Below are positions 18,077-27,823 of a stretch of 64,000 nucleotides of DNA, piece by piece. Each line of letters starts with the position of its first letter. Within the stretch, counting starts at the first letter, position 1. The notes below the pieces were generated by a model, which saw only the letters and a list, made by a program, of their open reading frames with translations, searched no databases and had not been told where the DNA came from. The stretch covers positions 29,050 to 93,049 of the forward strand of contig CAJWFK010000008.1 of the NCBI GenBank assembly GCA_913031125.1. The letters are read 5' to 3'. The position numbers were made by a program, and so were the translations under genes. The DNA is from an uncultured Woeseia sp. (GTDB lineage: Bacteria; Pseudomonadota; Gammaproteobacteria; Steroidobacterales; Woeseiaceae).

Positions 18077-19880
18077 TTTTCACTTTCTGAGGCCCGAATG
18101 GTTGTTGACGCTGCCGTTTGTCGCCATGATTATATGGTTACTTATGCGACGTCAGCTTGTGCCGGGGAGTTGGCAGGCAATCATCGAACCAGCGCTTGCA
18201 CCTTTTGTATTGTCTACCGGCCAGTCGAAAAATTTAAATTACCGTTGGTGGCTTATGCTGGTAGGTGCTCTCTTAGCCGCCTTAGCGTTAGCGGGCCCAA
18301 GCTGGAATCGCGTAGAACAACCGGTTTTTCGCTCTGAGCAAGCGGTAGTAATAGCCCTTGATCTTTCTCGGTCGATGGACGCGCAGGACCTGACTCCGAG
18401 TAGGCTTTCACGTGCGCGTCTCAAAATACTCGATATTCTGCAGCGCCGCAGAAGCGGGCAGACTGCACTGGTTGTGTACTCGTCAAATGCTTTCACTGTT
18501 ACACCACTAACTACAGACGCCGATACAGTGGCCGCCTTAGTTAATAGTTTAACTACCGAGATAATGCCAAGTCGTGGAAGTTACCCGCCGGCAGCCATAA
18601 AAAAGGGACAGCAGTTGCTCGAACAAGCAGGTGTGTCTTTTGGAGAAGTATTACTAATTACGGACGGTGGTTCGTCACCAGCCGCGGAGGAAGCAGCTGA
18701 AAAACTTAATTCTGCAGGCTATTCACTATCTATACTTGCGATTGGAACGACTGAAGGTGCGCCCATTCCACGTGCTGGCGGTGGATTTGTAACTGATCGT
18801 TCTGGAAACATAGCGGTACCGAAACTTGAAGCTACTGGGCTAAGGCGTTTGGCTGCTGCTGGCGGTGGACGTTTTGCTGTAATGCGAACAGATGATAGTG
18901 ACCTTGATACCCTTCTATCTGAGTCCAGTGTAGGTGGATCCGAGTCAGATGAGTCACTTGTTACGGATCATTGGAGGGAAGAAGGCCCCTGGTTATTATT
19001 ATTGCTAGTTCCGGTAGCTGCTATCGCATTTAGGAAAGGTTTGGTCATCACTTTGCTTATATTCCTTTCACCCATTCCCGAGCCTGCGCAAGCTTTTAGC
19101 TGGGAAGATTTGTGGCTAAATGCGGATCAACAAGCGAATCGGTTATTTGTCGAAGGAAGCGCCGCAGATGCGGCACAGTTGTTTAAAAACCCGGCGTGGC
19201 GGGCGGTCGCCAATTATCATGCGGGCGAATATGCCGGGAGTGCAGCGGGATTCGGTGGGCTTGACGATATTGACAGTCTTTACAATTTGGGTAACGCGCT
19301 TGCTATGCTCGGCAAATTCGAGTCGGCTATAGATGCTTACGAAGAGGTGCTCGAGAATGATCCGGAGTCAGAGGATGCACGTTACAATCGTGATTTGTTG
19401 AAAGACCTGCTTGAACAACAGCAGGAGTCGCAGTCCGGAGAGCAAGGCAATAAAGAAAATGCATCTGATGCTGGCGGCGGAGCTCAGCAGTCTCAGGGGC
19501 AGGGTGAATCTGATCAAAGCGGGGAGGAAGGCCAAACTGGTGACCCAAATTCTGGCGGCGAACCAGGGGAATCAGTAAGAGAGGAAGAAGCAGCTAGTCA
19601 GGAAGACATGGAGGCAATGCAGCGGGAACTCGAGCGCGCAGCTCAACAGGCAATGGAACAGTCATCTGAGATGCAAGAGCAACAAGGCATGACAGAGGCT
19701 GAGATGGAAGCGATGCGACGTGCACAGGAGCAACAGCAGGCAATGCAGCAGTGGTTGCGTCGAATTCCAAATGATCCTGGTGGACTTCTTCGCCGTAAAT
19801 TTCGTTATCAATATCAGCGCCAAGGTAGAGATCAAGACGGTAACAATCTATGGCCAGATGATGAGGTCCAGCCATGGTAA
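18066..19880 (+). CDS. VWA and TPR protein, BatB/BatC fusion-like
   Basis: A 604-residue protein. Its N-terminal half is BatB-like, with two membrane segments, a VWA domain with the MIDAS motif DLSRSMD, and a third membrane segment around residues 305-340. A TPR-type helical repeat follows (YNLGNALAMLGKFESAIDAY). The next roughly 120 residues are rich in Gln, Glu, Ser and Gly and are probably disordered. The tail is basic and aromatic. In some bacteria BatB and BatC are separate; here they are one polypeptide. It overlaps the BatD gene by seven bases. Confidence 0.9.
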   Translation: MPDDFHFLRPEWLLTLPFVAMIIWLLMRRQLVPGSWQAIIEPALAPFVLSTGQSKNLNYRWWLMLVGALLAALALAGPSWNRVEQPVFRSEQAVVIALDLSRSMDAQDLTPSRLSRARLKILDILQRRRSGQTALVVYSSNAFTVTPLTTDADTVAALVNSLTTEIMPSRGSYPPAAIKKGQQLLEQAGVSFGEVLLITDGGSSPAAEEAAEKLNSAGYSLSILAIGTTEGAPIPRAGGGFVTDRSGNIAVPKLEATGLRRLAAAGGGRFAVMRTDDSDLDTLLSESSVGGSESDESLVTDHWREEGPWLLLLLVPVAAIAFRKGLVITLLIFLSPIPEPAQAFSWEDLWLNADQQANRLFVEGSAADAAQLFKNPAWRAVANYHAGEYAGSAAGFGGLDDIDSLYNLGNALAMLGKFESAIDAYEEVLENDPESEDARYNRDLLKDLLEQQQESQSGEQGNKENASDAGGGAQQSQGQGESDQSGEEGQTGDPNSGGEPGESVREEEAASQEDMEAMQRELERAAQQAMEQSSEMQEQQGMTEAEMEAMRRAQEQQQAMQQWLRRIPNDPGGLLRRKFRYQYQRQGRDQDGNNLWPDDEVQPW

Positions 19881-21562
19881 ATGAACGGGTTTTTCAGCCT
19901 AGTTTTTTTGTGTTGAGTTTGTTTGTCTTGCTGGGTCCAAATGTGGAGGCATCAGTGGTAGCAAGCATTGATCGACCGAATGTGGAACTGAATGAATCTT
20001 TTACCCTCAAGGTCACCGTAGATACAGCTATTGATATTGAGCCTGATGCATCAGCATTGGAAGCTGATTTTCATGTCGGCACCCGTAGCCAGCTTAGTAA
20101 TACTACGATCGTTAATGGCCAGATTAGTCGCTCGCGGACGTGGACATATGTGATGATGGCCAAGCGCCAAGGAACTCTAACAATACCGCCAGTGAAAATT
20201 GGTGCAGAAGAGAGTCAACCTATACAAATAATTGTTACTCCGCCATCGACCTCTCATCCGGGCGAAGCAGATATATTTGTAACCACTGAGGTAGACCGAA
20301 AACAGAGTTTTGTGCAGGCACAAGTACTGTATAGCGTGAAGGTGTATAGATCAGTTGCAACTCGACAACCACGACTCAGTGAACCCAGCATGAGCGGAGC
20401 CGAAGTATTAATTCAACCTGTAGGAGAAGAGCGCTCATATGAATCCATATTGAATGGAAAGGCATACAACGTCGTCGAGCGTGCTTATGCTTTATTTCCT
20501 CAGGCAAGTGGAAAGATAGCGATAGACGGTGCACGTTTTGAAGCCCGGGTTTTGCGGGATGGCAGAATCACGGGACGAAAAATATTTGAGTCGCAACCAA
20601 TAGAGATTATGGTCAGCTCGATACCAGAGCCGCCGGCGGACTTTCCGGATGCTGTTTGGTTGCCTGCCAAATCGGTTATTTTATCTGAGGACTGGTCCCG
20701 TGATTTAGGTCATCTGCCTCTCGGCGAACCAATTACGCGCCACCTCACAGTGACAGCTATCGGACAATTATCAACGCAAATTCCTGCATTAGAGCCTGCG
20801 GTTTCAGAGAATATTAAAGTTTACCCAGACAAACCGGAGTTTCGAGATGCTCCAGAGGCATCGGGAATTCGTGCTATGCGCCGTGATCAGTATGCAATGA
20901 TCGGAATTGCAGCAGGTGATGTAGTGGTGCCAGAAATACGTTTGCCTTGGTGGAACATCGATGCTGGTGAATGGCAGGTGGCTTTGCTGCCAGGCTCAAC
21001 ACTTCATATCGAGCCAGCTGTAATGCCTGCGCAAAACCTTATTCCGCTCGAGCAAACGGGAGAAACATCAGCTTCTTCAACTGAAGTACAGATTTTATAT
21101 GTTGATTTTTGGCGTTATGTAAGTATTGGTCTTGGCGGGACATTGGTACTAACGTTAATCGGGTGGTGGTGGTCGAGTCGCCCTAAAAGGGTAAAAGATA
21201 AGCAGTTTCCAGTAGAGCCAATACATAAACGGCAAGCAAAAGTTCTGAAAGCAGCGCGTAAAGCTGCTGTTGCCAACAATGCAGCTGATGTTAAGTCGAA
21301 TCTGCTTCATTGGGGCAGGCTTGAATGGCCTGATAACTGCCCACGTAATATTAGGGAATTGTCGTCACGAGTATCGGCCCCATTATCGGCTGCATTGGAA
21401 GAGTTTTGTAATGCGACCTACGGGCCGGGAAGGCAGGAGTGGGATGGGGACGCTCTAGCTAGATCATTAAAATCATTTTCTGCAGTGAATGAAAATGTAT
21501 CTAAGCAGCATATTGACAAACTACCGCCATTAGCGCCTGTAAGGAACACGATACGGCCATAG
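19874..21562 (+). CDS. BatD-like periplasmic/membrane protein
   Basis: A 562-residue protein with a signal peptide, then repeated beta-sandwich segments typical of BatD (SIDRPNVELNESFTLKV; RSRTWTYVMMAKRQGTLTIPP). A membrane segment lies near residues 414-434, followed by a cytoplasmic tail of about 125 residues. It is the last gene of the MoxR-Bat operon and probably presents a periplasmic domain to the VWA partners. It is convergent with glyoxalase I across 46 bp. Confidence 0.88.
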   Translation: MVNERVFQPSFFVLSLFVLLGPNVEASVVASIDRPNVELNESFTLKVTVDTAIDIEPDASALEADFHVGTRSQLSNTTIVNGQISRSRTWTYVMMAKRQGTLTIPPVKIGAEESQPIQIIVTPPSTSHPGEADIFVTTEVDRKQSFVQAQVLYSVKVYRSVATRQPRLSEPSMSGAEVLIQPVGEERSYESILNGKAYNVVERAYALFPQASGKIAIDGARFEARVLRDGRITGRKIFESQPIEIMVSSIPEPPADFPDAVWLPAKSVILSEDWSRDLGHLPLGEPITRHLTVTAIGQLSTQIPALEPAVSENIKVYPDKPEFRDAPEASGIRAMRRDQYAMIGIAAGDVVVPEIRLPWWNIDAGEWQVALLPGSTLHIEPAVMPAQNLIPLEQTGETSASSTEVQILYVDFWRYVSIGLGGTLVLTLIGWWWSSRPKRVKDKQFPVEPIHKRQAKVLKAARKAAVANNAADVKSNLLHWGRLEWPDNCPRNIRELSSRVSAPLSAALEEFCNATYGPGRQEWDGDALARSLKSFSAVNENVSKQHIDKLPPLAPVRNTIRP

Positions 21563-21608
21563 CCACAGATATTTTCTCACTTATTTGAAAAGAAGACTGG
21601 TGTCTAAA

Positions 21609-22028
21609 CTACCAGTGGCCAGTATTCGGCATAGACTGCCATGGTTCTTTTGGTGGGAGGGGGGCGCCTTCCTGAAGTAATTCAATGGATATATTGTCTG
21701 GGGAACGAACAAAAGCCATGTACCCATCTCGAGGAGGGCGATTGATCTCTATCCCGGCATCCAAGAGTTTTTGACAGGTTTCGTAGATATTGGGGACACA
21801 GTAGGCGATATGCCCGAAATTGCGTGCTTCACCGTATTCTTCTGGATCCCAATTATAAGTAAGTTCTATCTGGGCTCCTTCGTCACCGGGAGCAGAAAGA
21901 AAAATCAGGGTGAAGCGACCGGAAGCGACATCTTTTCGTCGTATCTCAACCAAGCCGAGTTTATTGCAATAGAAATCTAGTGATTCTTCTAATTTTCTAA
22001 TCCGAACCATAGTGTGTAAATATTTCAT
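21609..22028 (-). CDS. gloA: Lactoylglutathione lyase (glyoxalase I)
   Basis: A 139-residue VOC-fold metalloenzyme that isomerises the methylglyoxal-glutathione adduct to S-lactoylglutathione in the cytoplasm. The four metal ligands are recognisable: His in MKYLHTMVR, Glu in [13 protein letters not shown], His in FGHIAYCV and Glu in ISIELLQEG. The frame extends 16 codons further upstream. I chose the ATG at 22028 because it reproduces the family's N-terminus and has GAAGG upstream. It is divergent from the HAD gene. Confidence 0.92.
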   Translation of the reverse strand: MKYLHTMVRIRKLEESLDFYCNKLGLVEIRRKDVASGRFTLIFLSAPGDEGAQIELTYNWDPEEYGEARNFGHIAYCVPNIYETCQKLLDAGIEINRPPRDGYMAFVRSPDNISIELLQEGAPLPPKEPWQSMPNTGHW

Positions 22029-22116
22029 TTTCGGACCCTTCAAGTTTTCCGAGAGTTTACTTATATTATTTTTCAAGAGACAGTGTAAGTATCAACGTCG
22101 GTTATTGTAGGAACAG

Positions 22117-22800
22117 ATGAAGCATATTAGGGCTATTTCGCTTGATTTAGACAATACGCTATGGGACATAAATCCTGTGATTTTCAGGGCAGAAAAGGTC
22201 CTGCGGGATTGGTTGACAAAAAATTATCCTCTAATCACAGAGAAGTTTTCCACCGAGCAGTTTCTTGAGCTGAGAATTCAAATAGTGGCAGACAACGCGG
22301 ATAAGTCCCACGACCTAAAGTTTTGCCGTATAAAAATGCTTGAGGTTGCCGCTACTTCAGTTGGTTACGACAAAAGCGTAGCTGAAGTGGCATTTCAGGT
22401 TTTTGATGATGCGCGTAACGTTGTTACGTTTTATGAAGATGTGCCGCTTGCGCTAGAGGCCCTCTCGCGACGTTTTAAGCTGCTAGCAGTGACAAATGGG
22501 ACTGCGAATCTTACAAAGATTGGTATCCGGCACCTATTTCATTCAGTCATAACGCCTGGTGATGTTGGCGTAGCGAAACCATCAAAGCCCATCTTTGATG
22601 CAGCACTGGATGCTGTCGGTTTATCGCCCCGCGAAATGTTGCACGTAGGAGATCATCCAGAATTTGATGTCAACGGAGCAAAGAACGCTGGATTATGGAC
22701 TGCATGGGTCAACCGAAATAATGCTCAATGGCCTGAGCATCTGGATTTGCCAGACCTTACTATTGAAACGATTAAAGATTTGTCTGTGCTGCTGAAGTAG
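22117..22800 (+). CDS. HAD-family phosphatase (YigB-like)
   Basis: A 227-residue haloacid-dehalogenase-type hydrolase. Motif I is LDLDNTLWD, motif II VTNGT, motif III lysine in GVAKPSKPIF, and motif IV GDHPEFDVNGAKNAG. The N-terminal cap resembles YigB, a phosphatase acting on FMN and riboflavin pathway intermediates in E. coli, though the substrate here is uncertain. The start is supported by TAGGAA just upstream. It is convergent with the OmpA-family gene (12 bp gap). Confidence 0.85.
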   Translation: MKHIRAISLDLDNTLWDINPVIFRAEKVLRDWLTKNYPLITEKFSTEQFLELRIQIVADNADKSHDLKFCRIKMLEVAATSVGYDKSVAEVAFQVFDDARNVVTFYEDVPLALEALSRRFKLLAVTNGTANLTKIGIRHLFHSVITPGDVGVAKPSKPIFDAALDAVGLSPREMLHVGDHPEFDVNGAKNAGLWTAWVNRNNAQWPEHLDLPDLTIETIKDLSVLLK

Positions 22801-22812
22801 GTTTTCCACATT

Positions 22813-24300
22813 TTATATTGGTTCAAGGTTGGGTTTAATGACTATATCTATTCTTCGGTTTCTTGCTCGGCCAGATTCGGTTTCATTATTGGCAACAGGG
22901 TTAGTCTCACCGAACCCAGTGGCAATCAAGCGATAACTGGAAATACGCATAGCATTTATCATGTACTGTTGAATGGCTTCGGCCCTTTCTTGGGAAAGGC
23001 GCTGATTAGATTGGTCGCCACCATAGGAGTCTGTGTGGCCTTCGATGACAAGTTCGCTGCGAGGAAAAACATCGATAGCCTTTTCAATCTTTGCAAGCAG
23101 GTCAAAATCTGCTTGTTTTATTTCAGCTTTAGCACTTTCGAAAGTTAGCCCAACTACCCTTAAGATTATTGTATCTCCCTCCCGAAATACGCGAGCCTCG
23201 TCTCGACTAAACATTTTCTCTACCCGCTCAAACTGAGCTTTGATACGATCCTCAGCTTCCAGTCGCTGCACTAGTGCAGCCCGCTCGGCTGTTGCACCCC
23301 CAAGTCGCTTATCGAGTGTGCGAATTTCCTCTTCCATATCCGCAAGTCTCAAAATGTTTGACTCTAACTCTTGCTCAGTACTCTGTATCGTATTGCGTTG
23401 GTCCTCGATATAAGCCAGAAGATCTTGTTCCAGTTCTTCATAACCAGTGGCTAAAAATGGAACGATGTCAGCCATACCTGCAATATTTTCAAGCGGCTTT
23501 TCCCAATGCAGTATCAGCTCCTCAATAGTTAGGTTTCTTGCACGGACATCCCGGATAATCTTGGATAGATAAATAGCATGCTTAGCTTCATAGTTTGCTT
23601 GTCGAGCAAGGCTACGGGGAATATCTGTGTCATAGCGGTTTTCATTCAATTCACGTTCTGCATCCGCAAGTAATTGTTTTGCCCTGCCCAGCGTTATTGG
23701 AGCATAGCGACTGACTCTTGCTCGTTCTGCATCCTGCAGGAGATTACGAGTTTCCGTTAAATACTTTGCCTTTATTGCGATTAGCTCTGCGTCACGGTAA
23801 TAATTAACCGCATCCACCTCACTGCGTTGAGCAATTTTTTGATCACCGCGCTCTAACGCTACGATGGCACCTCCGAATGCTCGCTGCGCTTGATCCCAGA
23901 CTTCCCGAGCCAGACTTGGGGCTTGTGCGTTAGCGGCGTCTTCCCGACTTTTCATAACCTGAGAAAGAATGGTTTTTGTAGATTCTGCAATTTGTTTTGC
24001 TGCGTGATAATGAATTTTAGCCTCATTAGCTTTTCGACGGACATACTCAATACTTCCGCTCCGTTGCAATGCGGCCTCGGCTGACTCATAGTCTTCGGAA
24101 CCATCAGCGTATGAGCGTGGGGCGAATAATTTAGCGTTCACTGAATCCGCAGCTTCTTTTGCAAGATCTGTTTCCTTGAAAAATGTACGGCGTAAATCGT
24201 CTTGTGCAAACGCACTTTCTAAAAAAACCACTAGAAATGGGAGCAGAATTAATCTGACTAATATTGTGTTTTGGGTATTACTATTCTCCCACCTCATCAT
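22813..24300 (-). CDS. Coiled-coil OmpA-family outer membrane protein with DUF4398-like region
   Basis: A roughly 495-residue exported protein. A signal peptide ends at SAFAQ. A DUF4398-like helical part follows (SADYESAEAALQRSG-type sequence and repeated Ala/Glu/Arg-rich helices). Next comes a long predicted coiled coil (about residues 300-370) and a C-terminal OmpA peptidoglycan-binding domain (LVIEGHTDSYGG, then RLSQERAEAI and RRIDIVI). It likely links the envelope to peptidoglycan. The frame extends seven codons upstream to 24321. I prefer the ATG at 24300, which has GGGAAA just before it. Confidence 0.85.
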   Translation of the reverse strand: MMRWENSNTQNTILVRLILLPFLVVFLESAFAQDDLRRTFFKETDLAKEAADSVNAKLFAPRSYADGSEDYESAEAALQRSGSIEYVRRKANEAKIHYHAAKQIAESTKTILSQVMKSREDAANAQAPSLAREVWDQAQRAFGGAIVALERGDQKIAQRSEVDAVNYYRDAELIAIKAKYLTETRNLLQDAERARVSRYAPITLGRAKQLLADAERELNENRYDTDIPRSLARQANYEAKHAIYLSKIIRDVRARNLTIEELILHWEKPLENIAGMADIVPFLATGYEELEQDLLAYIEDQRNTIQSTEQELESNILRLADMEEEIRTLDKRLGGATAERAALVQRLEAEDRIKAQFERVEKMFSRDEARVFREGDTIILRVVGLTFESAKAEIKQADFDLLAKIEKAIDVFPRSELVIEGHTDSYGGDQSNQRLSQERAEAIQQYMINAMRISSYRLIATGFGETNPVANNETESGRARNRRIDIVIKPNLEPI

Positions 24301-24434
24301 CTGTTTCCCGATTATTAGCATGAGTCAGTATCTTACAATTGTGGTGAGCGAAAATTATATGGTAGATCTGTCTATGTATTTAGTATTTTTCGCTATATAC
24401 CTTATCTTATGCTTTCTTTGCCGCAGAATCCGCA

Positions 24435-24463
24435 TTGATTATATTTGACTCTTTAGGTGATAT
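24435..24463 (+). promoter_or_regulatory. Possible sigma-70 promoter before the small ORF and lipA
   Basis: TTGATT (24435-24440), a 17-nt spacer and TGATAT (24458-24463) match the expected spacing of a housekeeping promoter. It lies about 95 bases upstream of the small ORF at 24557, in an AT-rich stretch. The match is moderate and I could not score it. Confidence 0.3.
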
Positions 24464-24556
24464 CTTTTGTCGATGAGCAGAGGCACCCTATAACTCCACC
24501 AAAAAATTGTGTGCTGGTTCACAGACACATTCAAGAGCAAAGTGTACCTTTTGTGT

Positions 24557-24754
24557 ATGTCTGCAAAGTACTACACGCAATTTAGGCTTAGAGACGGCAG
24601 TTATCCGGAACGCAATGAATTTTCGGGGGTCGTCGAAGTATCGCGTCCGATGGATCATGGTTCCGATATGACACAGATCAAAGAAGAACTTACGAGAAAT
24701 TTCGATTTCCAACAGAGTGCACTGCAGTTACTTAGTTGGTCAAGACTTCACTAA
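24557..24754 (+). CDS. Small uncharacterised protein
   Basis: A 65-residue soluble protein with no signal peptide or membrane segment: an aromatic N-terminus (MSAKYYTQFRLRDG), an acidic middle part and a C-terminal SWSRLH. The composition looks like a real folded protein and it fills a gap between divergent genes in the direction of lipA. I do not recognise a named family, though I have an uncertain impression of similar small proteins in other Gammaproteobacteria. The frame extends 16 codons upstream to 24509. No strong ribosome site is visible at either start. Confidence 0.5.
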   Translation: MSAKYYTQFRLRDGSYPERNEFSGVVEVSRPMDHGSDMTQIKEELTRNFDFQQSALQLLSWSRLH

Positions 24755-24873
24755 CATCCGTCTGATCCATTTGCCCTATATACGCTCCCCCTTTGTTTTG
24801 GGTTTGGGTAATCGTGTATCACTACTCAAATTAATTTGTGAGAGAATACGCTTTTGGAATCCATGGTTGTCAA

Positions 24874-25905
24874 ATGGGCGTGAAAGTCACTTCAAGTAAA
24901 CGTTTGCGCAGTATTCCTGTGATTGAGAGTGGGAAAAAGTATCGAACTGAGTTTGGATTTACAGCAATCAAGAACGGTATGAAGGCCCGCAAAAATGAAT
25001 ATTCTGAGCCGCTAGCCTTAAAACCTCATTGGTTGCGGATGCAGATACCTTCAGGAAGTCGGTTTTCCAGCGTCAATAAAATAGTAAGGGAGCATAGGCT
25101 CAGCACAGTCTGCGAAGAATCATTGTGTCCTAATATCGGAGAGTGCTGGAATAATGGTACGGCAACAATTATGGTGATGGGCTCAGTTTGCACAAGGGCT
25201 TGCAGATTTTGTGCAGTGGATACTGGTAATCCAAATGGGTGGTTAGATCCAGATGAACCATTAAACATCGCACGGGCGGTCAAACTGATGGGTCTTGATT
25301 ATGTTGTCATCACTTCAGTTGACCGAGATGATTTGTCTGACGGTGGTGCCGGACACTACGCGGCTTGTATTCAAGCAATCAAACAGATGAATCCGAATAC
25401 AGCTGTGGAAGCCTTAACACCGGATTTCAATGGAGTTTTGCGAGATGTAGATACGGTAGTAAATTCCGGGCTGCAGGTTTTCGCGCAAAACGTCGAAACT
25501 GTGAATCGCTTGACGCGGAAGGTTCGCGATTCTCGAGCGAGTTACGCTCAAACCTTAAACGTATTAAGCTATGCTAAACGACTAAGACCTGACGTATTGA
25601 CTAAAACTAGCCTCATGTTGGGGCTTGGCGAAAACAATCACGAGATCTCACAAACGATGTTAGATTTGCGAGAAGTGGGTGTAGATATTCTGACTCTTGG
25701 GCAGTATTTACGACCGACAAAAAATCACCTTGCTGTTGAACGTTACGTAACACCTGATACATTCGAAGAATACCGTCAAGAAGGGTTAAAGGCTGGTTTT
25801 GTCGAGGTGGTCGCGGGTCCTTTGGTCCGTTCCAGTTATCGTGCTGATCGTGTGTTGCAACAGAATAATGTTGGCATCACAAATTTTACTTCACAAACAA
25901 CCTAG
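24874..25905 (+). CDS. lipA: Lipoyl synthase
   Basis: A 343-residue radical SAM enzyme that inserts two sulfurs into protein-bound octanoyl groups to form lipoyl cofactors in the cytoplasm. The auxiliary cluster cysteines are in [12 protein letters not shown], the radical SAM CxxxCxxC in CTRACRFC, and the C-terminal auxiliary-cluster serine in VRSSYRAD. The start is uncertain. A GTG at 24838 gives 355 residues. I chose the ATG at 24874 by comparison with E. coli LipA; neither has a clear ribosome site. The usual partner lipB is not next to it. Confidence 0.93.
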   Translation: MGVKVTSSKRLRSIPVIESGKKYRTEFGFTAIKNGMKARKNEYSEPLALKPHWLRMQIPSGSRFSSVNKIVREHRLSTVCEESLCPNIGECWNNGTATIMVMGSVCTRACRFCAVDTGNPNGWLDPDEPLNIARAVKLMGLDYVVITSVDRDDLSDGGAGHYAACIQAIKQMNPNTAVEALTPDFNGVLRDVDTVVNSGLQVFAQNVETVNRLTRKVRDSRASYAQTLNVLSYAKRLRPDVLTKTSLMLGLGENNHEISQTMLDLREVGVDILTLGQYLRPTKNHLAVERYVTPDTFEEYRQEGLKAGFVEVVAGPLVRSSYRADRVLQQNNVGITNFTSQTT

Positions 25906-25923
25906 GAAATTAATAATAGAACT

Positions 25924-26946
25924 ATGACCGAGTTTTTTATCGAGTATGGAATGTTCCTGTTAAAAACAGTAACGATAGTGGTCGCACTTGTTGTGATTAT
26001 AGGGACAGTCGCAATGGCCAGTAAAAAAGCAGCCCAACAAGATGGTTTGGAAATTGAGGACTTAAATAGGCGATATCGGACGATGGCCAATGCTGTCAAA
26101 CAGGCCGTGATGACAAAGGACGCGTGGAAGAAGGAAGCTAAGGCTGAAAAAGCACGCCAAAAGGATGAAGGTAAATCTGATGCTGCAAAACCTATAGTTT
26201 TTGTTATTGACTTTAAAGGGGACTTGAAGGCGAGTGCTGTGGAGTCTTTACGGGAAGAAGTGAGTGCGGTGCTGGACGTCGCCGGGCCGGAAGATGAAGT
26301 TGTTGTTCGACTAGAGAATCATGGCGGTGTGGTACACGAGCACGGATTGGCGGCCTCACAATTGTCACGTGTGAGGGAACGAAAAATTCCATTAACAATT
26401 GCTGTCGATAAAGTTGCGGCAAGCGGCGGATATTTGATGGCTTGTGTCGCAAACAAAATCGTTGCGGCGCCATTCGCTATTCTTGGTTCAATAGGTGTTT
26501 TGGCGCAGATACCAAATTTTAATCGGCTACTGGATCAACATGGGATCGATTTCGAGATGATTACGGCAGGGCAACACAAGAGAAATGTCACTATGTTTGG
26601 CAGAAATACCGATGAAGATCGAGAAAAGCTAAGATCGGAACTGGAGGAGGTGCATAGTTTGTTTAAAGCAGCAGTAAATAGGTATCGCCCGGATCTAAAT
26701 CTCGACAAAGTAGCTACCGGAGAACATTGGTATGGAACACAAGCAATGGAATTAGATTTGGCTGATGAACTTCAAACTAGTGATGAATTGCTGACATCAC
26801 TTGCTATAGACCGCAATGTTTACAGAGTCAGTTACAAGGTGAAAATGTCTCTGCAGAGGCGTATTTTGGCGAACGCGGACGCATTAATGAGCCGTATTGA
26901 TACGCTGGAATGGAGGCGTCGGTTTGAGTCGCGCCTGCCACGATAA
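25924..26946 (+). CDS. sohB: SohB inner-membrane peptidase (S49)
   Basis: A 340-residue member of the SppA/SohB serine peptidase family. The N-terminal membrane anchor (FFIEYGMFLLKTVTIVVALV) matches SohB. The catalytic serine is in AASGGYLMAC and the general-base lysine is likely in GQHKRNVTMFG. SohB is a suppressor of HtrA loss in E. coli and probably degrades membrane-released peptides. It begins 18 bases after lipA and may be co-transcribed with it. The M48 protease gene follows 51 bases later. Confidence 0.93.
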   Translation: MTEFFIEYGMFLLKTVTIVVALVVIIGTVAMASKKAAQQDGLEIEDLNRRYRTMANAVKQAVMTKDAWKKEAKAEKARQKDEGKSDAAKPIVFVIDFKGDLKASAVESLREEVSAVLDVAGPEDEVVVRLENHGGVVHEHGLAASQLSRVRERKIPLTIAVDKVAASGGYLMACVANKIVAAPFAILGSIGVLAQIPNFNRLLDQHGIDFEMITAGQHKRNVTMFGRNTDEDREKLRSELEEVHSLFKAAVNRYRPDLNLDKVATGEHWYGTQAMELDLADELQTSDELLTSLAIDRNVYRVSYKVKMSLQRRILANADALMSRIDTLEWRRRFESRLPR

Positions 26947-26997
26947 TGCAGAAGAGACTGGAATTTTAGTTGTACCAATTAATTTAGAGTAAAAGAG

Positions 26998-27810
26998 ATG
27001 ATTTCGAAACTTAGCCGACTAATTTTATTATCGTTTTTGATTAGCTTTGTAGTGGCTTGTTCGACGACACCAACTGGGCGTGCGCAGCTGACGATGAAGT
27101 CAGAAGCGGTGTTGGCGCAGGAAGGTGCTCGCCAGATGGCAATGATCCGTAAAAATTCGCCACTGGTGCAAGATCAAGCCACTATTAATTATGTTGCATG
27201 TGTGGCAAATGCTATCGTCGAAGTATTGGAAGGTCGTGACAGTGCTATGTATTGGGAACTCGCGATAGTCAACCAGCCTGATGTGAACGCTTTTGTGATG
27301 CCAGGTGGGAAAATTGTCGTTAAGTCCGGAATTTTAAGCGTCGCTCAAAATCAACACCAACTCGCTGCCGTTCTTGGACACGAGGTAGCTCACGTTACGG
27401 CGAATCATGCTAATGAGCGAGCGACACGAGGAGAACTGGCAAGTTACGGTGTAGAGGTTTTAGCACTGATTCTGGGAGGTGGTTACTATAACCAGACTCG
27501 CGGTGCCTACGGTGCAGCATCAACTTTAAATACTCTCGGCATCATGAACCCATTTAGCCGGATGCAAGAATCAGAAGCGGATTTAATCGGTCTCGAGTAC
27601 ATGGCCAGAGCTGGGTTTGATCCTCGCGAGAGCGTTGAGTTATGGCAGAACATGAATAGCAGTAGTAAAACGACTAAGGTGCCTGAATTCATGTCGACAC
27701 ACCCGTCTGGCGAAACACGGATTGAGTCTATGATTGAGCAGCTGCCACAAATGCTGGCATTGTATAACCAAGCGAACGCGGAAGGACGCAACCCGGATTG
27801 TCGACGTTAA
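26998..27810 (+). CDS. M48-family lipoprotein metalloprotease
   Basis: A 270-residue predicted lipoprotein: the signal peptide ends in the lipobox VVAC with Cys 21. The zinc site is GHEVAHVTANH, with the third ligand in QESEADLIGLEYMARAGFDP. It resembles LoiP/BepA-type periplasmic proteases that help quality control of outer-membrane proteins. The start ATG has AAAAGAG just before it. Its 3' end lies 13 bases before the TTG chosen for the sheath-like gene, so the two may be translated from one message. Confidence 0.9.
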   Translation: MISKLSRLILLSFLISFVVACSTTPTGRAQLTMKSEAVLAQEGARQMAMIRKNSPLVQDQATINYVACVANAIVEVLEGRDSAMYWELAIVNQPDVNAFVMPGGKIVVKSGILSVAQNQHQLAAVLGHEVAHVTANHANERATRGELASYGVEVLALILGGGYYNQTRGAYGAASTLNTLGIMNPFSRMQESEADLIGLEYMARAGFDPRESVELWQNMNSSSKTTKVPEFMSTHPSGETRIESMIEQLPQMLALYNQANAEGRNPDCRR

Positions 27811-27823
27811 GCAGACTAAAGAA

